A program made the position numbers and the translations under genes. Of a stretch of DNA of 64,000 bases, positions 18,901 through 26,443 are shown piece by piece. The stretch's first letter is position 1; each line of letters starts with the position of its first letter. Source of the DNA: Allosphingosinicella deserti (GTDB lineage Bacteria > Pseudomonadota > Alphaproteobacteria > Sphingomonadales > Sphingomonadaceae); assembly GCF_003012735.1 (NCBI RefSeq), contig NZ_PXYI01000005.1:186001-250000 (forward strand), read 5' to 3'. The notes below the pieces were generated by a model. It was not told where the DNA came from, searched no databases, and saw nothing but the letters and a program-made list of their open reading frames with translations.

Positions 18901-21554
18901 TCGATCTCGATTCCACGCCGAACACGATCACGATCGACGTCAATCCGGACAACCTCCCGCCGGCACTCGATCTCAACGGCGCGCCTGCCGGCATCGACAA
19001 TAGCGGCAGCTACAGCGAGGGCGGCGGCGCGTTGGTGCTCGCCCCGGCGGCGCTGATCACCGACGCCGACGATACCGACATCGAGAGCGCGCGGGTGACG
19101 ATCACCGGCGGTCTCATCGCCGGACAGGATCGGCTCACGGTCAACGGGGCCATCACCGGCACGGTGAACGGCATCACGATCGCCTATAATGCGACGACCG
19201 GCGTTCTGACGCTGACCGGCACCGCGACGCTCGCCACCTATCAGGCGGTGCTCCGCCAGGTCGGCTTCGACTCGATCAGCGAGGCGCCGGGCACGTCACG
19301 AACCCTCAGCTGGACGGTGAATGACGGCGTCGACGACAGTCCCGCCGCCACGACGACGATCGCAGTGACGTCGATCAACGATCTGCCGGCGGGGGCCAGC
19401 AGCACGATCGTCATCAACGAGGATGCCGCGCGCACGCTCAGCGCGGCCGATTTCGGCTTCAGCGACGTCGACGGCAGCTTCGCCAGCGTGACGATCGGCT
19501 CCGTCAGCGGCGGCAGGATCTTCTTCGATGCGGATGGGGTCGGACCGGCGCTCGCAACGGATGTGATGCTGCCGCGGGTGTTCACCGCCGCCGAACTCGC
19601 CGGCGGCTGGGTCAGCTTCGTGCCGACATCCAACGCCAATGGTGCAGGCTTGGGCAGCATCAGCTTCGCCGTCACCGACGATGACGGCGGCAGCGATGCC
19701 AGCCCGAACACGCTCACCATCGACGTGACTGCGGTCAACGACGCACCGACTCTCAGTGCCGCTGCCCCGGTTTCCGCGACCGAGCAGACGGCGATTGCCG
19801 TGCTTTCGGGCGTGACCGTCGCCGATGTCGATCTCGATCAGAAGAATGGCGGGCTCGGCGACTATGCCGGCGCGACGTTCAGCCTGAACCGCAATCCGGG
19901 GGCCGATGCGCAGGACGTCTTCAGCCTCGTTGCGGGTTCGGGGTTCACGATCGACGGCAACCAGCTCAAGGCGGGCGGACTGGTCTTCGGCACCTTCTCG
20001 ATCAGCCCGACCGGGTTCATCCAGATCAGCTTCACCAGCAGCCAAACGATCGCGACCTCGGCCTTGGCGGATCAAGTGATCCAGTCGGTCCGGTATCTCA
20101 ACGCCAGCGACACACCGCCGCTCTCGATCGATCTTGCCTACGGGTTCACGGACGGTTCGCCGGGGCAGGGGCAGGGCAACGGCGCGACCAACCTGGACGT
20201 GAAGCTGGTGACTGTCGGAATCACCGCGGTGAACGACGCCCCGATCAACAGCCTGACGCCGACCCAGGCCGGCACCGAGGATGTGAACCTGGTCTTCTCA
20301 ACGGCGAACGGGAACGCGATCACCGTGTCGGATGCCGAGGCGAGCACGTTGCAAGTCAGCTTGAGCGTTGCCAACGGGCTGCTGACCCTGTCCGGCTTAG
20401 CGGGGCTCAGCTTCAGTGTCGGCGACGGCACCGGTGACTCGACGATGACGTTCAGCGGCACCGCCGCGGCGATCAACGCCGCGCTCGATGGCCTCGTCTA
20501 TCGCGGCGCGCTCAACTATCACGGGGTCGACTCGCTGACGGTGACGACCAGCGATCTCGGCGTCGCCGGCACCGGCGGCACCAGGACCGATCAGGACGTG
20601 ATCACGATCAGCCTCGCCACCGACGGCTTCGTCGATGGCGGCGCCGGTGACGACACGACGACCGGCACCAGCGGCGCCGACCAGTTCCTGTTTCAGCAGG
20701 GTGGCCACGATCATGGCGACGGCGGCCCCGGCAATGCCAACGATCGCTTCTATTTCGGCGACCAGTGGGAGTCGGGCGACAGCGTCGATGGCGGCGGCGG
20801 CGAGGATGCGCTGCAGCTCGCCGGCGACTACGCTTATGCGTTCGGCGAGACCCAGATGATCTCGATCGAGCGGCTGCGGCTCGGCAGCGGGGGGGGCGCG
20901 GATTTCGACTATTACCTGACCATGGCGGACGGCAATGTCGCGGCCGGCGAGCAATTGCTGGTCGATGCGACGAGCCTGGTCGCCGGAGAGACGCTGACCT
21001 TCCTCGGCATGGCGGAAGCGAACGGCCGCTACCGCATCCTCGGCGGCGCCGGCGACGATCTGCTCGTTGCGGGCAGGCAGAACGATGTCGTCGATGGCGG
21101 CGCCGGCAACGACACGCTCTACGGCGGGCTCGGCGACGACCGGATCAGCGGCGGTCTCGGGCGTGACATTCTGAACGGCGGCAGCGGCGGCGATACGGTC
21201 GTCTATGCGTCGGCGGCGGAGTCCACCGGCCTTGGCTTCGACACGATCGAGAAGTTCAGTACCTTTGTCGACCGCATCGACCTGCCGTTCGCGGTCACCG
21301 GATGGAGCGGCACCGTCAGCACCGGCGGGCTCAGCACCGCCAGCTTCGACGGTGACCTCGCGGCGGCGGTGAACGCTTCGCTCAACGGCCACTCGGCGGT
21401 CCTGTTCACGGCCAGCAGCGGCGATTCCGCCGGCCGCACCTTCGCAGTGATCGACGGCAATGGCGACGGATCCTACCAGGCCGGCCAGGATTATGTGATC
21501 GAGTTCGCCCAGCCGGTGGCGTCGCTTGACGCGACTTCGGTCTACTTCGTGTAA
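12903..21554 (+). CDS. Giant RTX protein with beta-helix and embedded zincin-like site, 2883 aa
   Basis: The ATG at 12903 is preceded by a GGGGGGAGGG ribosome site; upstream codons carry no domain. Order: DUF11-like start and an Ig-like domain (about 1-200); right-handed parallel beta-helix rich in Asn/Ile/Thr (about 200-1000); Ala/Pro linker (about 1005-1060); metzincin-like segment with HELGHQIGLGD at 1166-1176 and a possible Met-turn LMFGT with Met1187; SdrD-B-like domain LGGQIFIDLDKDGILDPGE (about 1280-1450); a run of cadherin/VCBS-like domains (about 1455-2440); the shared C-terminal module from 2443 with RTX repeats and end SVYFV. It is probably exported by a type I system. Protease activity is inferred from the motif only. 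The linker before the protease segment suggests domain insertion. Confidence 0.9.
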   Translation: MAVSFTITRTTNLFHDQDETGVVDPGDTLRTWIVVTNASASPADLATGVSIADSLSGSTLVPGTLNISPIAFNDSFTAVGNTVLRVGGAGNIGAGPSSVVAGNLLANDVGSGPSAIAGDDAPGFSIVTVSNGVSAGGGTFNIFSDGSFNYVNEAGDTGTDSFTYTIRDNGLDGIANNADDLTSTATVTITLSGEVWYVDTAAASGGTGTSNNPFNTLAAIGGAGDPDGNGDVIYLKGSATGTIALETDQQLVGTGAALTVGGFNLAAASSNATITASGGTVVTLATGNSVLGVNVVTGDASTVGIQDGGGTVGALKIDAITITGSGKAIDIDQGGALDVDINLLHASGASEGVHLAGTAANLLTGSFRAANGVIQTATNQGFLIGAAGGGAASSGGSANIFYGGSISSNGLALVEIQDRTGGTVTFTGVFTDGSGPGIIADGNAGAISFNNRIFVESGASTAVSLTNNSGTIAFSGAGAGMDLTTTTGTGFSAVNSGTVVIQGSGNTITSSGGTALNVSSTTIGTGGLTFESISANGGAKGIVLNNTGNTAGLTITGTGTTDGSGGTIQNTDARGIELIGTANVNIKNLNLTNANDANDTVGNDLTLTSANGAVYMSNVSGAVFDNINITGTILDNGITGINVSNFQLNNSVINNAGNGANESGIEFNNLSGTSSLTNSEIALSETNSLDIVNTDVNLNLTLNNVVFRDTQSSGIGEGGLQFRSFSNAAGAPVTNIDILDSDFLRLRTQAIQVIGEDDSTVSVDIVNNVIDSGTEIGTGIDINGNDNANVAFNINSNPTIRSSGGSAVNITSFLNATVMGRINNNADIETYSQNPGITGAYGSGIRVLAQENSRAIVQASGNTLTQGLGNNSSAVDAIAREGSARLDLTLAGNSIIAADPSMLAAINLQSGSSSSSNIETNQIYANIINNNLNVPGGPNLLRLRVSELDDSHNPRIFLQGFVEAGAGIEDDTVATWNLNGNTPLGTTGNIAVSLSGTATGPSAGTAQTPSNPLPIFAAVAPPVESNAAPAPQTGDDGDPETSGNAPAPVAPAPGPAVVDDGNLTPAELALIVDAAIARWAAAGATDAQLAAMRGVAVSIDTLAGLQLAESGGGTIRIDDNGAGFSWFVDATPGDDAEYQAAGGRLSAVDALAAAGTRIDLLTVVMHELGHQIGLGDEYGMGDRADLMFGTINPGERRLPGSEEVQSANGNAVVGAFALAPINIGNLPAGQSVTIEFRHIVNASGEDGLVAGVSGSATVDSDQTAPQSSATNVTAVDGLTLGGQIFIDLDKDGILDPGEAGPSGVTLTLYADSNNDGVFSAGDLYVGYNELGGGAGYQQGIDTPAPGGTGTALTTATLANGFYSFANLAPGDYIVVIGAGNFSGGGALNGRVVSASANDPDDNVDNDNNGQPLSGLVATRAITLAYGTETLAGPTGPALDTNTTLDVGFEIPNQPPVIGNLQGDSVDFIEGGITVGFDASLDATIADSDSPDFAGGSLTVTVIDPLDDDAIVIRTGGAVSATMDAGNASGTVSVGGVQIATWTLAGTGLSMVFSFDADATPSAVQELVRALGYRNTNQIDPGIATRNVSFTLVDGDGRTNGGDDDTNVTTTVTLSAVNDAPSGQDDSATIAEDSTHVFSAADFNFSDVDGNGFAGVMFTTLPANGVIRINGVAISAGGFASAADISSGLVTYTPNDDQVGTALDTFTFRVRDNGGTANGGADTDQTPNTFTFNVTPLNDAPLISNLNGDTAGYTENGAPLLLDVGSNAVVTDVDSFNFELGTLTITINAVGDDALSLAPGTVAVDSGTLAVSVAGVEIGTLFPVASPPNFGFFIALNANATSERVHEVIRAVQYSNTGDDPAAGSRTVTYTLADGDGSGPGETSTIILQNSFAVLAVNDAPVGFDKTIEVSEDDPYAFFLTDFGFGDAEGHDWAEVIISTLPGNGELLLNGVAVTAGQAVSRADINAGLLSFVPGPDETGDNYASFTFQVRDDGGTTDGGVDLDSTPNTITIDVNPDNLPPALDLNGAPAGIDNSGSYSEGGGALVLAPAALITDADDTDIESARVTITGGLIAGQDRLTVNGAITGTVNGITIAYNATTGVLTLTGTATLATYQAVLRQVGFDSISEAPGTSRTLSWTVNDGVDDSPAATTTIAVTSINDLPAGASSTIVINEDAARTLSAADFGFSDVDGSFASVTIGSVSGGRIFFDADGVGPALATDVMLPRVFTAAELAGGWVSFVPTSNANGAGLGSISFAVTDDDGGSDASPNTLTIDVTAVNDAPTLSAAAPVSATEQTAIAVLSGVTVADVDLDQKNGGLGDYAGATFSLNRNPGADAQDVFSLVAGSGFTIDGNQLKAGGLVFGTFSISPTGFIQISFTSSQTIATSALADQVIQSVRYLNASDTPPLSIDLAYGFTDGSPGQGQGNGATNLDVKLVTVGITAVNDAPINSLTPTQAGTEDVNLVFSTANGNAITVSDAEASTLQVSLSVANGLLTLSGLAGLSFSVGDGTGDSTMTFSGTAAAINAALDGLVYRGALNYHGVDSLTVTTSDLGVAGTGGTRTDQDVITISLATDGFVDGGAGDDTTTGTSGADQFLFQQGGHDHGDGGPGNANDRFYFGDQWESGDSVDGGGGEDALQLAGDYAYAFGETQMISIERLRLGSGGGADFDYYLTMADGNVAAGEQLLVDATSLVAGETLTFLGMAEANGRYRILGGAGDDLLVAGRQNDVVDGGAGNDTLYGGLGDDRISGGLGRDILNGGSGGDTVVYASAAESTGLGFDTIEKFSTFVDRIDLPFAVTGWSGTVSTGGLSTASFDGDLAAAVNASLNGHSAVLFTASSGDSAGRTFAVIDGNGDGSYQAGQDYVIEFAQPVASLDATSVYFV
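16080..16550 (+). other. Metzincin-like peptidase segment inside the 2883-aa protein
   Basis: HELGHQIGLGD (codons 16398-16430) is an HExxHxxGxxD zinc-binding pattern, with Asp as candidate third ligand as in snapalysin-type enzymes. Met1187 (16461) lies 11 residues later in a position suited to a Met-turn. An N-terminal helix with AELALIVDAAIARWAAAG precedes it, as in matrixin-like folds. Confidence 0.6.
20229..21554 (+). repeat. 1326-bp direct repeat, copy B (shared C-terminal module)
   Basis: This is the second copy of the module at 11285-12610, the same length to the base and ending in the stop codon. Differences cluster in the first 130 codons and in the last 80; the middle, including the RTX repeats, is nearly invariant. 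Confidence 0.9.
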
Positions 21555-21694
21555 GCGCTGTGAAAATTTGAAGAGCTCGCACGCATGGAAGCCGGCCTTC
21601 GAAATAAGACCAAGGTCGCGCTCGCTGCCTACTTGTTGAGTCGCGCGCACTGTGGCAGCCTCTCCAATAATTCCATGTCCTTCGGGGAGCAGAC

Positions 21695-23392
21695 ATGGTG
21701 GCGGGGCAGGAGGAAGGAGCGCGCTATCGCGCGTTCCTGAGCTATAATCACAAGGATGGGCAGCAGGCGCGCTGGCTTCATCGCCGGCTCGAAGGTTATC
21801 GAATTCCGCGACGACTCGCCGGTAAGGAGGGCGACCGCGGGATCGTCCCCGCACGACTTTCGCCGATCTTCCGCGATCGTGAGGAGTTGCCGGCGGCAGG
21901 CGATCTGTCCGAGAAGGTACGTGCGGCGCTGGCGGCCTCCCAAAGCCTGATCGTCGTCTGCTCGCCCAATGCCGCGGCGTCGCCATGGGTGGCGAAGGAG
22001 ATCGACACCTTTCGGGAGCTCCATCCCGGCAGGCCGATCTTAGCCGCGATCCTCGACGGCGAGCCGGCGCAATGCTTTCCGCCCCCGCTCGGCGCCAATG
22101 GTGCCGAGCCGCTCGCCGCCGATCTGCGCAAGCAGGGCGATGGCCGCCGCCTGGGTCTGCTGAAACTGGTCGCCGGCCTTGCCGGTACCGGCCTCGACGC
22201 CCTCGTCCAGCGGGACGCCCAGCGCCGAATCCGCCGCGTGATGGCCGTCACGATGGGTGCGCTGATGATGATGCTAGTCACCACCGCATTGGCGATCTTC
22301 GCCTTCAACGCCCGAGCGGAGGCCGAACGCCAACGTGCCGAGGCGGAGGGACTGGTTGAATTCATGCTGACCGATCTGCGCCGAGAATTGAGGGAGGTGG
22401 GCCGCCTCGACATCATGGCAACCGTCAACGATCGCGCCATGAGTTTCTACCGAGAACGCGAGCGAGCCGCAGGGTCTCGAGGCGATCTCACCAATCGCGC
22501 TCGCCTCAATCAGACGGCTGGCGAAGACGCGCTCACGCGGGGGAATCTGGAGACCGCTCTTCGATTTTTTCGCCAGGCCCACACGAACAGTGCTGCCGCC
22601 ATGGAGAGTGCGGCGGATGATCCGGGAGCGCTCTTCGTGCACGGCCGCAGCGAATATTGGATTGGCCGAGTTTACGAGCTGCGCCAGCAATGGCGGCTGG
22701 CCGAGGTGCACTATCGCCGTTTCCGCGTATCCACCGAAAGCCTGATTGCCAGCGATCCCCACAATCCCGAATATATGAAGCAGGTCGCCTGGGCGGCGAT
22801 CGATCTGGGGAATCTGCAGCTCAACGGCGCCAGGGATGCCGCGGCTGCGCAGCTCTCTTATCGAGAAGCGGTCCGTTGGTTCACCAATGCCGCTCAGGCC
22901 GACCGGTCGGATGAGAACACCCGCCTCGCGTTGGCGAATGCTTATGGCTGGCTCGCCGAGAGCTATTGGGCGCAGGATCTTCGCAATGACGGGCTGGAAG
23001 CACGACTTCGTCAGCATGAGATTGTAAGCGGACTGCACGAGGCCGACTCCTCGAGCTTTGAAAAACTGTTCCGCCTTGCGGTTGCCGATCGCGGACTTGC
23101 TCGTATGCTGGGCAATCTGGGCCGCGCCGAGGAGGGACGGTCGTTCCTCAGTCGCGCCTGGGCTCGTTCGGGCGCTCTCACGGCCCGCGATCCGAGCAAC
23201 TCCGAGTGGCTACTGCTCCGCGTATTTCTTGCATGCGACATTATATTCGGCAAGCTTGGACCGCCCGACAACGTCTCGCGAGCTTGGGTCCGCAGCGAAC
23301 TGAGAGGGGCTGCCTCTACCATGCGCGCGCAGCGCAATCCCCGCGTCGCGGAATTTGCAAACTGTCTCAATGCTCTGGGAAAAGGCGCCTAG
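21695..23392 (+). CDS. TIR domain - transmembrane - TPR protein, 565 aa
   Basis: Residues 10-165 form a TIR domain: YRAFLSYNHKD (11-21), FRDREELPAAGDL (59-71), and SPWVAKEID with Glu102 at the place of the catalytic glutamate of NAD-cleaving TIRs. A basic stretch RRIRR leads into one membrane helix (about 181-204), then a helical linker and TPR-like repeats to the C-terminus. The TIR domain would face the cytoplasm; the side of the TPR part depends on topology. GGGGAG precedes the ATG. This is the first gene of a three-gene cassette. Bacterial TIR proteins serve in NAD+ depletion defence or in signalling; which applies here is not shown by sequence. Confidence 0.85.
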   Translation: MVAGQEEGARYRAFLSYNHKDGQQARWLHRRLEGYRIPRRLAGKEGDRGIVPARLSPIFRDREELPAAGDLSEKVRAALAASQSLIVVCSPNAAASPWVAKEIDTFRELHPGRPILAAILDGEPAQCFPPPLGANGAEPLAADLRKQGDGRRLGLLKLVAGLAGTGLDALVQRDAQRRIRRVMAVTMGALMMMLVTTALAIFAFNARAEAERQRAEAEGLVEFMLTDLRRELREVGRLDIMATVNDRAMSFYRERERAAGSRGDLTNRARLNQTAGEDALTRGNLETALRFFRQAHTNSAAAMESAADDPGALFVHGRSEYWIGRVYELRQQWRLAEVHYRRFRVSTESLIASDPHNPEYMKQVAWAAIDLGNLQLNGARDAAAAQLSYREAVRWFTNAAQADRSDENTRLALANAYGWLAESYWAQDLRNDGLEARLRQHEIVSGLHEADSSSFEKLFRLAVADRGLARMLGNLGRAEEGRSFLSRAWARSGALTARDPSNSEWLLLRVFLACDIIFGKLGPPDNVSRAWVRSELRGAASTMRAQRNPRVAEFANCLNALGKGA

Positions 23393-23451
23393 TCACTGTC
23401 CCACCGCATCAACTCGGGTAAGTAAGGCGTAGAAGCAAGAGGAGATTGATC

Positions 23452-24111
23452 ATGGATCAGCATGCCGAGATAGTCAGCTTCAAGAATCCTGCAGAAGTGG
23501 ACGTTGCGACCGCGGTCGCGGGTGAGCCGCAGTTTCACGCGGCATACTTCTTTTACTATCGCAAAGGGATTGATAACGTATATGACATAGCTCCGTACGA
23601 ATATTACGACATTTACCATCCCTTTGATAGACGAGAAATCGCGCAAAAGCTGTTTTTGAACGCCGCGAAAGACGAAAGGGATCCCCCGCGATTCTCATCT
23701 AGCCATCGAAAAATGAAAATGGAGCGGAAAAGCTACTACATTGTAGCGCGCGACGACGGCGCTGACTTCGAGGGAGAGCCGATTACCTTTACAAAGATCG
23801 GTGGGAGATCCGCGAATTATACGTTTAAAAACGGGGAGAAATTCTCTATCGAACTCATTCTAGACGATAGGCCAAAAAAGATAAATTTCGCATGTTATGA
23901 AAATCATCTCTGCAAGGAAAATGGCGAAGACCTTGAAGATTATGCATACGAGAATTTCTCGGTCCAGGTAAACTTCGTCGGTGGCAGATTGAGGCTGCTG
24001 GAGGATTCTGGTGGAACGAACATGGGTGGACCTGTGCCGCCGCCGTCGCTCTGGCTCGCAGAGCATATCCGGCGCGAGGTGCACAAGGTGCTTCAGGCGA
24101 TGTACCGGTAA
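23452..24111 (+). CDS. Unrecognised AT-rich orphan protein, 219 aa
   Basis: I do not recognise this protein. It is rich in Tyr, Phe, Lys and Asp/Glu (for example AAYFFYYRKGIDNVYDIAPY), mainly beta-like, without signal peptide or membrane helix. The ATG at 23452 has AAGAGGAG 7 nt before it. Base composition is unlike the neighbours: the 60 bases 23581-23640 contain only 23 G+C. That points to recent transfer. It starts 59 bp after the TIR gene and its stop is 9 bp before the next gene, so it is very likely co-transcribed with both. A role as the specific sensor or partner of the cassette is a guess from position. Confidence 0.75.
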   Translation: MDQHAEIVSFKNPAEVDVATAVAGEPQFHAAYFFYYRKGIDNVYDIAPYEYYDIYHPFDRREIAQKLFLNAAKDERDPPRFSSSHRKMKMERKSYYIVARDDGADFEGEPITFTKIGGRSANYTFKNGEKFSIELILDDRPKKINFACYENHLCKENGEDLEDYAYENFSVQVNFVGGRLRLLEDSGGTNMGGPVPPPSLWLAEHIRREVHKVLQAMYR

Positions 24112-24120
24112 AGACGAATC

Positions 24121-25695
24121 GTGCATTCACTTCAGGAGATTCTCGCCTTTGCGAGAGCCGGTGCTCTGGACGAAGCGTGGAACCTGTTCCGGGCCGGCGG
24201 GCATGATTGCGATCATCGCCCGCCGGCTCTGTGTTTGAAGGGCCGCCTGCTCAAGGATAATGCGATCCGAGCGACCGGGCACGCGCGTCGCGCGCTCTAT
24301 CGGGAGGCCGCGGATGCCTACGCCGAAGCGGGTCGAGGGGAGCAATCGACCTATCCGCTCATCAATGCTGCATCATTGGCGTTGCTAAGCGGTGAACCTG
24401 CAGAAGCGCGGGAACTGGCGCTGCGTGTTCTCCAGCGCATCGAAGATGCACCAGAGGAACCCGAAACACCTTATTACCGAGCGGCCACGAAGTCGGAGGC
24501 GCTATTGCTGCTTAACCAGCGCAGTGCCGCGGAGGACGCGTTTGCCGAGGCGATTGCGCTCGCGCCGTCCGCCTGGGAAGATCATGCCTCCACCTTGCGG
24601 CAGTTCGAACTGATCCTTTCCGAGCAACGGCAGGATTCCTCGTGGCTGAATGCCTACCGCCCGCCCCGCTCGCTACATTTCGGTGGTCACATGTCGTTCG
24701 AGGCCGCCGTCGGTGGCCGACGACGGCTTGTGGAGGCGATTGCTGCAACTCTCGAAGCCGAGCGGGTCGGCTTCGGGTTTGGCGCCCTCGCGGCAGGCGC
24801 GGACATCCTCATCGCGGAAGCGTTACTCGAGCGTGGTGGCGCGCTGCACCTTGTACTTCCTGGAGGCGCCGGCGCCTTCGCGGCCTGCTCCGTCGATCCA
24901 TTCGGAGCGGACTGGCGTAAACGGTTCGACAGGGCGCTTGCCCAGGCGGAAACGATCAGGTCGATCCGGCCGATCGATATCGCACCCGATGTGGAAACAA
25001 TCCGACTTGCCGACGAAGTTGCGATGGGAGCGGCGTTGATCAATGCCAGCAGGCTCGAGAGCCAGCCAGTGCAGATCCTCGTCATCGACACCGATGCTGC
25101 GGCAGCCGGTGGCTCGACCGGTGCCGCTCTGGCTCAATGGGCAGCAGGCGGGTGGCGCCAGCATCTGATTCGTGCGCCGCGAGAAGCGATTGCGCCCGAT
25201 CTGTCGGGTAAGCTTGCACCTGTGGCGCACCGGCGTGCTCTCGCAGTGCTATGTATCCAGCTCGACGATTTGGATGGCCCGGCCGTGTCGCTCAGTCGCG
25301 CGAAGGCAGATCTCTCGGAATATACGCGTGCCGCGGTGCCGCCTTATCTGGCGGATGATCAGGTCCTGCTCGCCTTCGAGGATGCAACTGAAGCCGCCCA
25401 CACTGCCTTGGGATTGGCAGATGCAGGGTGGCGGGTCGGCGGCGATTACATCGCGGTGGTGCCGTTTACCGACCCGTTCTCGGGTGGCGAGCGGCTCCCG
25501 ATCGCCTCCCTCGGACCGGCCAAAGCTGCGGCGAATTCAACCCCAGCCGGCACTGCCTGCGTCACCGACGATTTCGCGGCCGCTCTGGCCGTTTCCGGCC
25601 ACGCCGGGCCGACGAGCGAACTCGTCGGGGAACTTGAACTGCGCGCGTCGGGCGCGGCCATCGAGCTCTTCGTGCTGAGGCCGCGATCTACATGA
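24121..25695 (+). CDS. TPR / SLOG-like / degenerate nucleotide-cyclase-like protein, 524 aa
   Basis: The start is GTG, 9 bp after the previous stop. Residues about 10-165 look like the helical TPR (TRAFs-binding/DUF4071-like) region. Residues about 184-345 resemble a SLOG Rossmann domain: GGH, then GFGALAAGADILIAEALLE and LHLVLPGG, the usual G..GaD..iaeall...vvLP pattern. Residues about 371-520 have the strand order of class III cyclase homology domains (ALAVLCIQLDDLDG; YLADDQVLLAFEDATEAA; RVGGDYIAVV; AAANSTPAGTACVTDDF; GELELRASGAAIELFVLRP). The usual GDG and the transition-state Arg are missing, so it is probably a pseudo-cyclase. It ends 8 bp into the convergent Crp/Fnr gene. Domain names are inferences from motif order and need profile searches. 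Confidence 0.78.
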   Translation: MHSLQEILAFARAGALDEAWNLFRAGGHDCDHRPPALCLKGRLLKDNAIRATGHARRALYREAADAYAEAGRGEQSTYPLINAASLALLSGEPAEARELALRVLQRIEDAPEEPETPYYRAATKSEALLLLNQRSAAEDAFAEAIALAPSAWEDHASTLRQFELILSEQRQDSSWLNAYRPPRSLHFGGHMSFEAAVGGRRRLVEAIAATLEAERVGFGFGALAAGADILIAEALLERGGALHLVLPGGAGAFAACSVDPFGADWRKRFDRALAQAETIRSIRPIDIAPDVETIRLADEVAMGAALINASRLESQPVQILVIDTDAAAAGGSTGAALAQWAAGGWRQHLIRAPREAIAPDLSGKLAPVAHRRALAVLCIQLDDLDGPAVSLSRAKADLSEYTRAAVPPYLADDQVLLAFEDATEAAHTALGLADAGWRVGGDYIAVVPFTDPFSGGERLPIASLGPAKAAANSTPAGTACVTDDFAAALAVSGHAGPTSELVGELELRASGAAIELFVLRPRST

Positions 25696-26380
25696 TCAAC
25701 GCTTCCAGCCGCCGCGGTGCGACAATGACGAGAGCATCCGGACTGCGGCGAATGATCCCGCGTCGCTCGAGTCCGTTCACCGCGCGTGACGCCGTTTCGC
25801 GGGTCGTTGCAACGCGCAGCGCCAACTCCGCCACCACGGGAGCAGGCCGGATGGTGAGATCAGCGCATGCGCGTGCCTGCCGCAGCAGTTCCGCATAGAC
25901 CCGCCCCATGGCGGAGATGGCGGCGCGCTCGTACATCCGCTCGGTTGTCTTTCGCAGGCGCTTGAGCAGCATGCGCGAGAGGGCAAGGCTGATGCAGCCG
26001 TGCTGCTGCGCGAGCAGGGCGAATTCGGCAGCTTCGAGGACCAGCGCACGTGCATCCTCGAGCGCGCGGACATCCGCCTCCTGCCGCACCGGCTCGAGCT
26101 CGCCGAGCGCACCGAACAGGTCGCCGGGATTATATTCGTGGAGCAGCACCATCTGGCCGTCGGCGCTGTAGAGCAGGGCCTGGGCACGGCCGAATAGGAG
26201 CAGGAAGGCGGTGCTCAGCCAATCGCCCTGGCGCAGGATCGTAGCATTCCCGGCATAAGCGCAGACCCGGCCCCGGCGCATGACCTGGGCGGCGACTTCG
26301 GCGGAGCAGGTGAAGATGCGCGCGATGAGATCGTGCGCGGCGTGGCCCTGCGGATCGCCGGCATTGGAGCCCCTTTCCAT
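25688..26380 (-). CDS. Crp/Fnr-family transcriptional regulator, 230 aa
   Basis: Cyclic-nucleotide-binding-like beta-roll (about residues 18-130; LRQGDWLSTAFLLLFGRAQ, NPGDLFGALGELEPVRQEAD) joined by a long helix to a winged HTH (about 180-215; LRVATTRETASRAVNGLERR). The phosphate-binding cassette lacks the exact FGE....R.A pattern, so the ligand is uncertain, and no Fnr-type cysteine cluster is seen. I chose the ATG at 26380; an in-frame TTG at 26437 would add 19 unremarkable residues. It runs convergent with the cassette and overlaps the cyclase-like gene by 8 bp. It could regulate the cassette, but that is inference from position. Confidence 0.85.
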   Translation of the reverse strand: MERGSNAGDPQGHAAHDLIARIFTCSAEVAAQVMRRGRVCAYAGNATILRQGDWLSTAFLLLFGRAQALLYSADGQMVLLHEYNPGDLFGALGELEPVRQEADVRALEDARALVLEAAEFALLAQQHGCISLALSRMLLKRLRKTTERMYERAAISAMGRVYAELLRQARACADLTIRPAPVVAELALRVATTRETASRAVNGLERRGIIRRSPDALVIVAPRRLEALIM

Positions 26381-26443
26381 GAGGGGATCAGACCCGAGAT
26401 TCCAAGAATTCGCAACGGCGTGCGCGGGCTGGAGCAAAGAAAA

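Noticed and set aside
21671-21681. TTCCATGTCCT before the TIR gene as a third copy of the TTCTATGTCAT element
   Set aside because: It has two mismatches, no CTAGC at the right spacing, and lies only 14 nt from the start codon.
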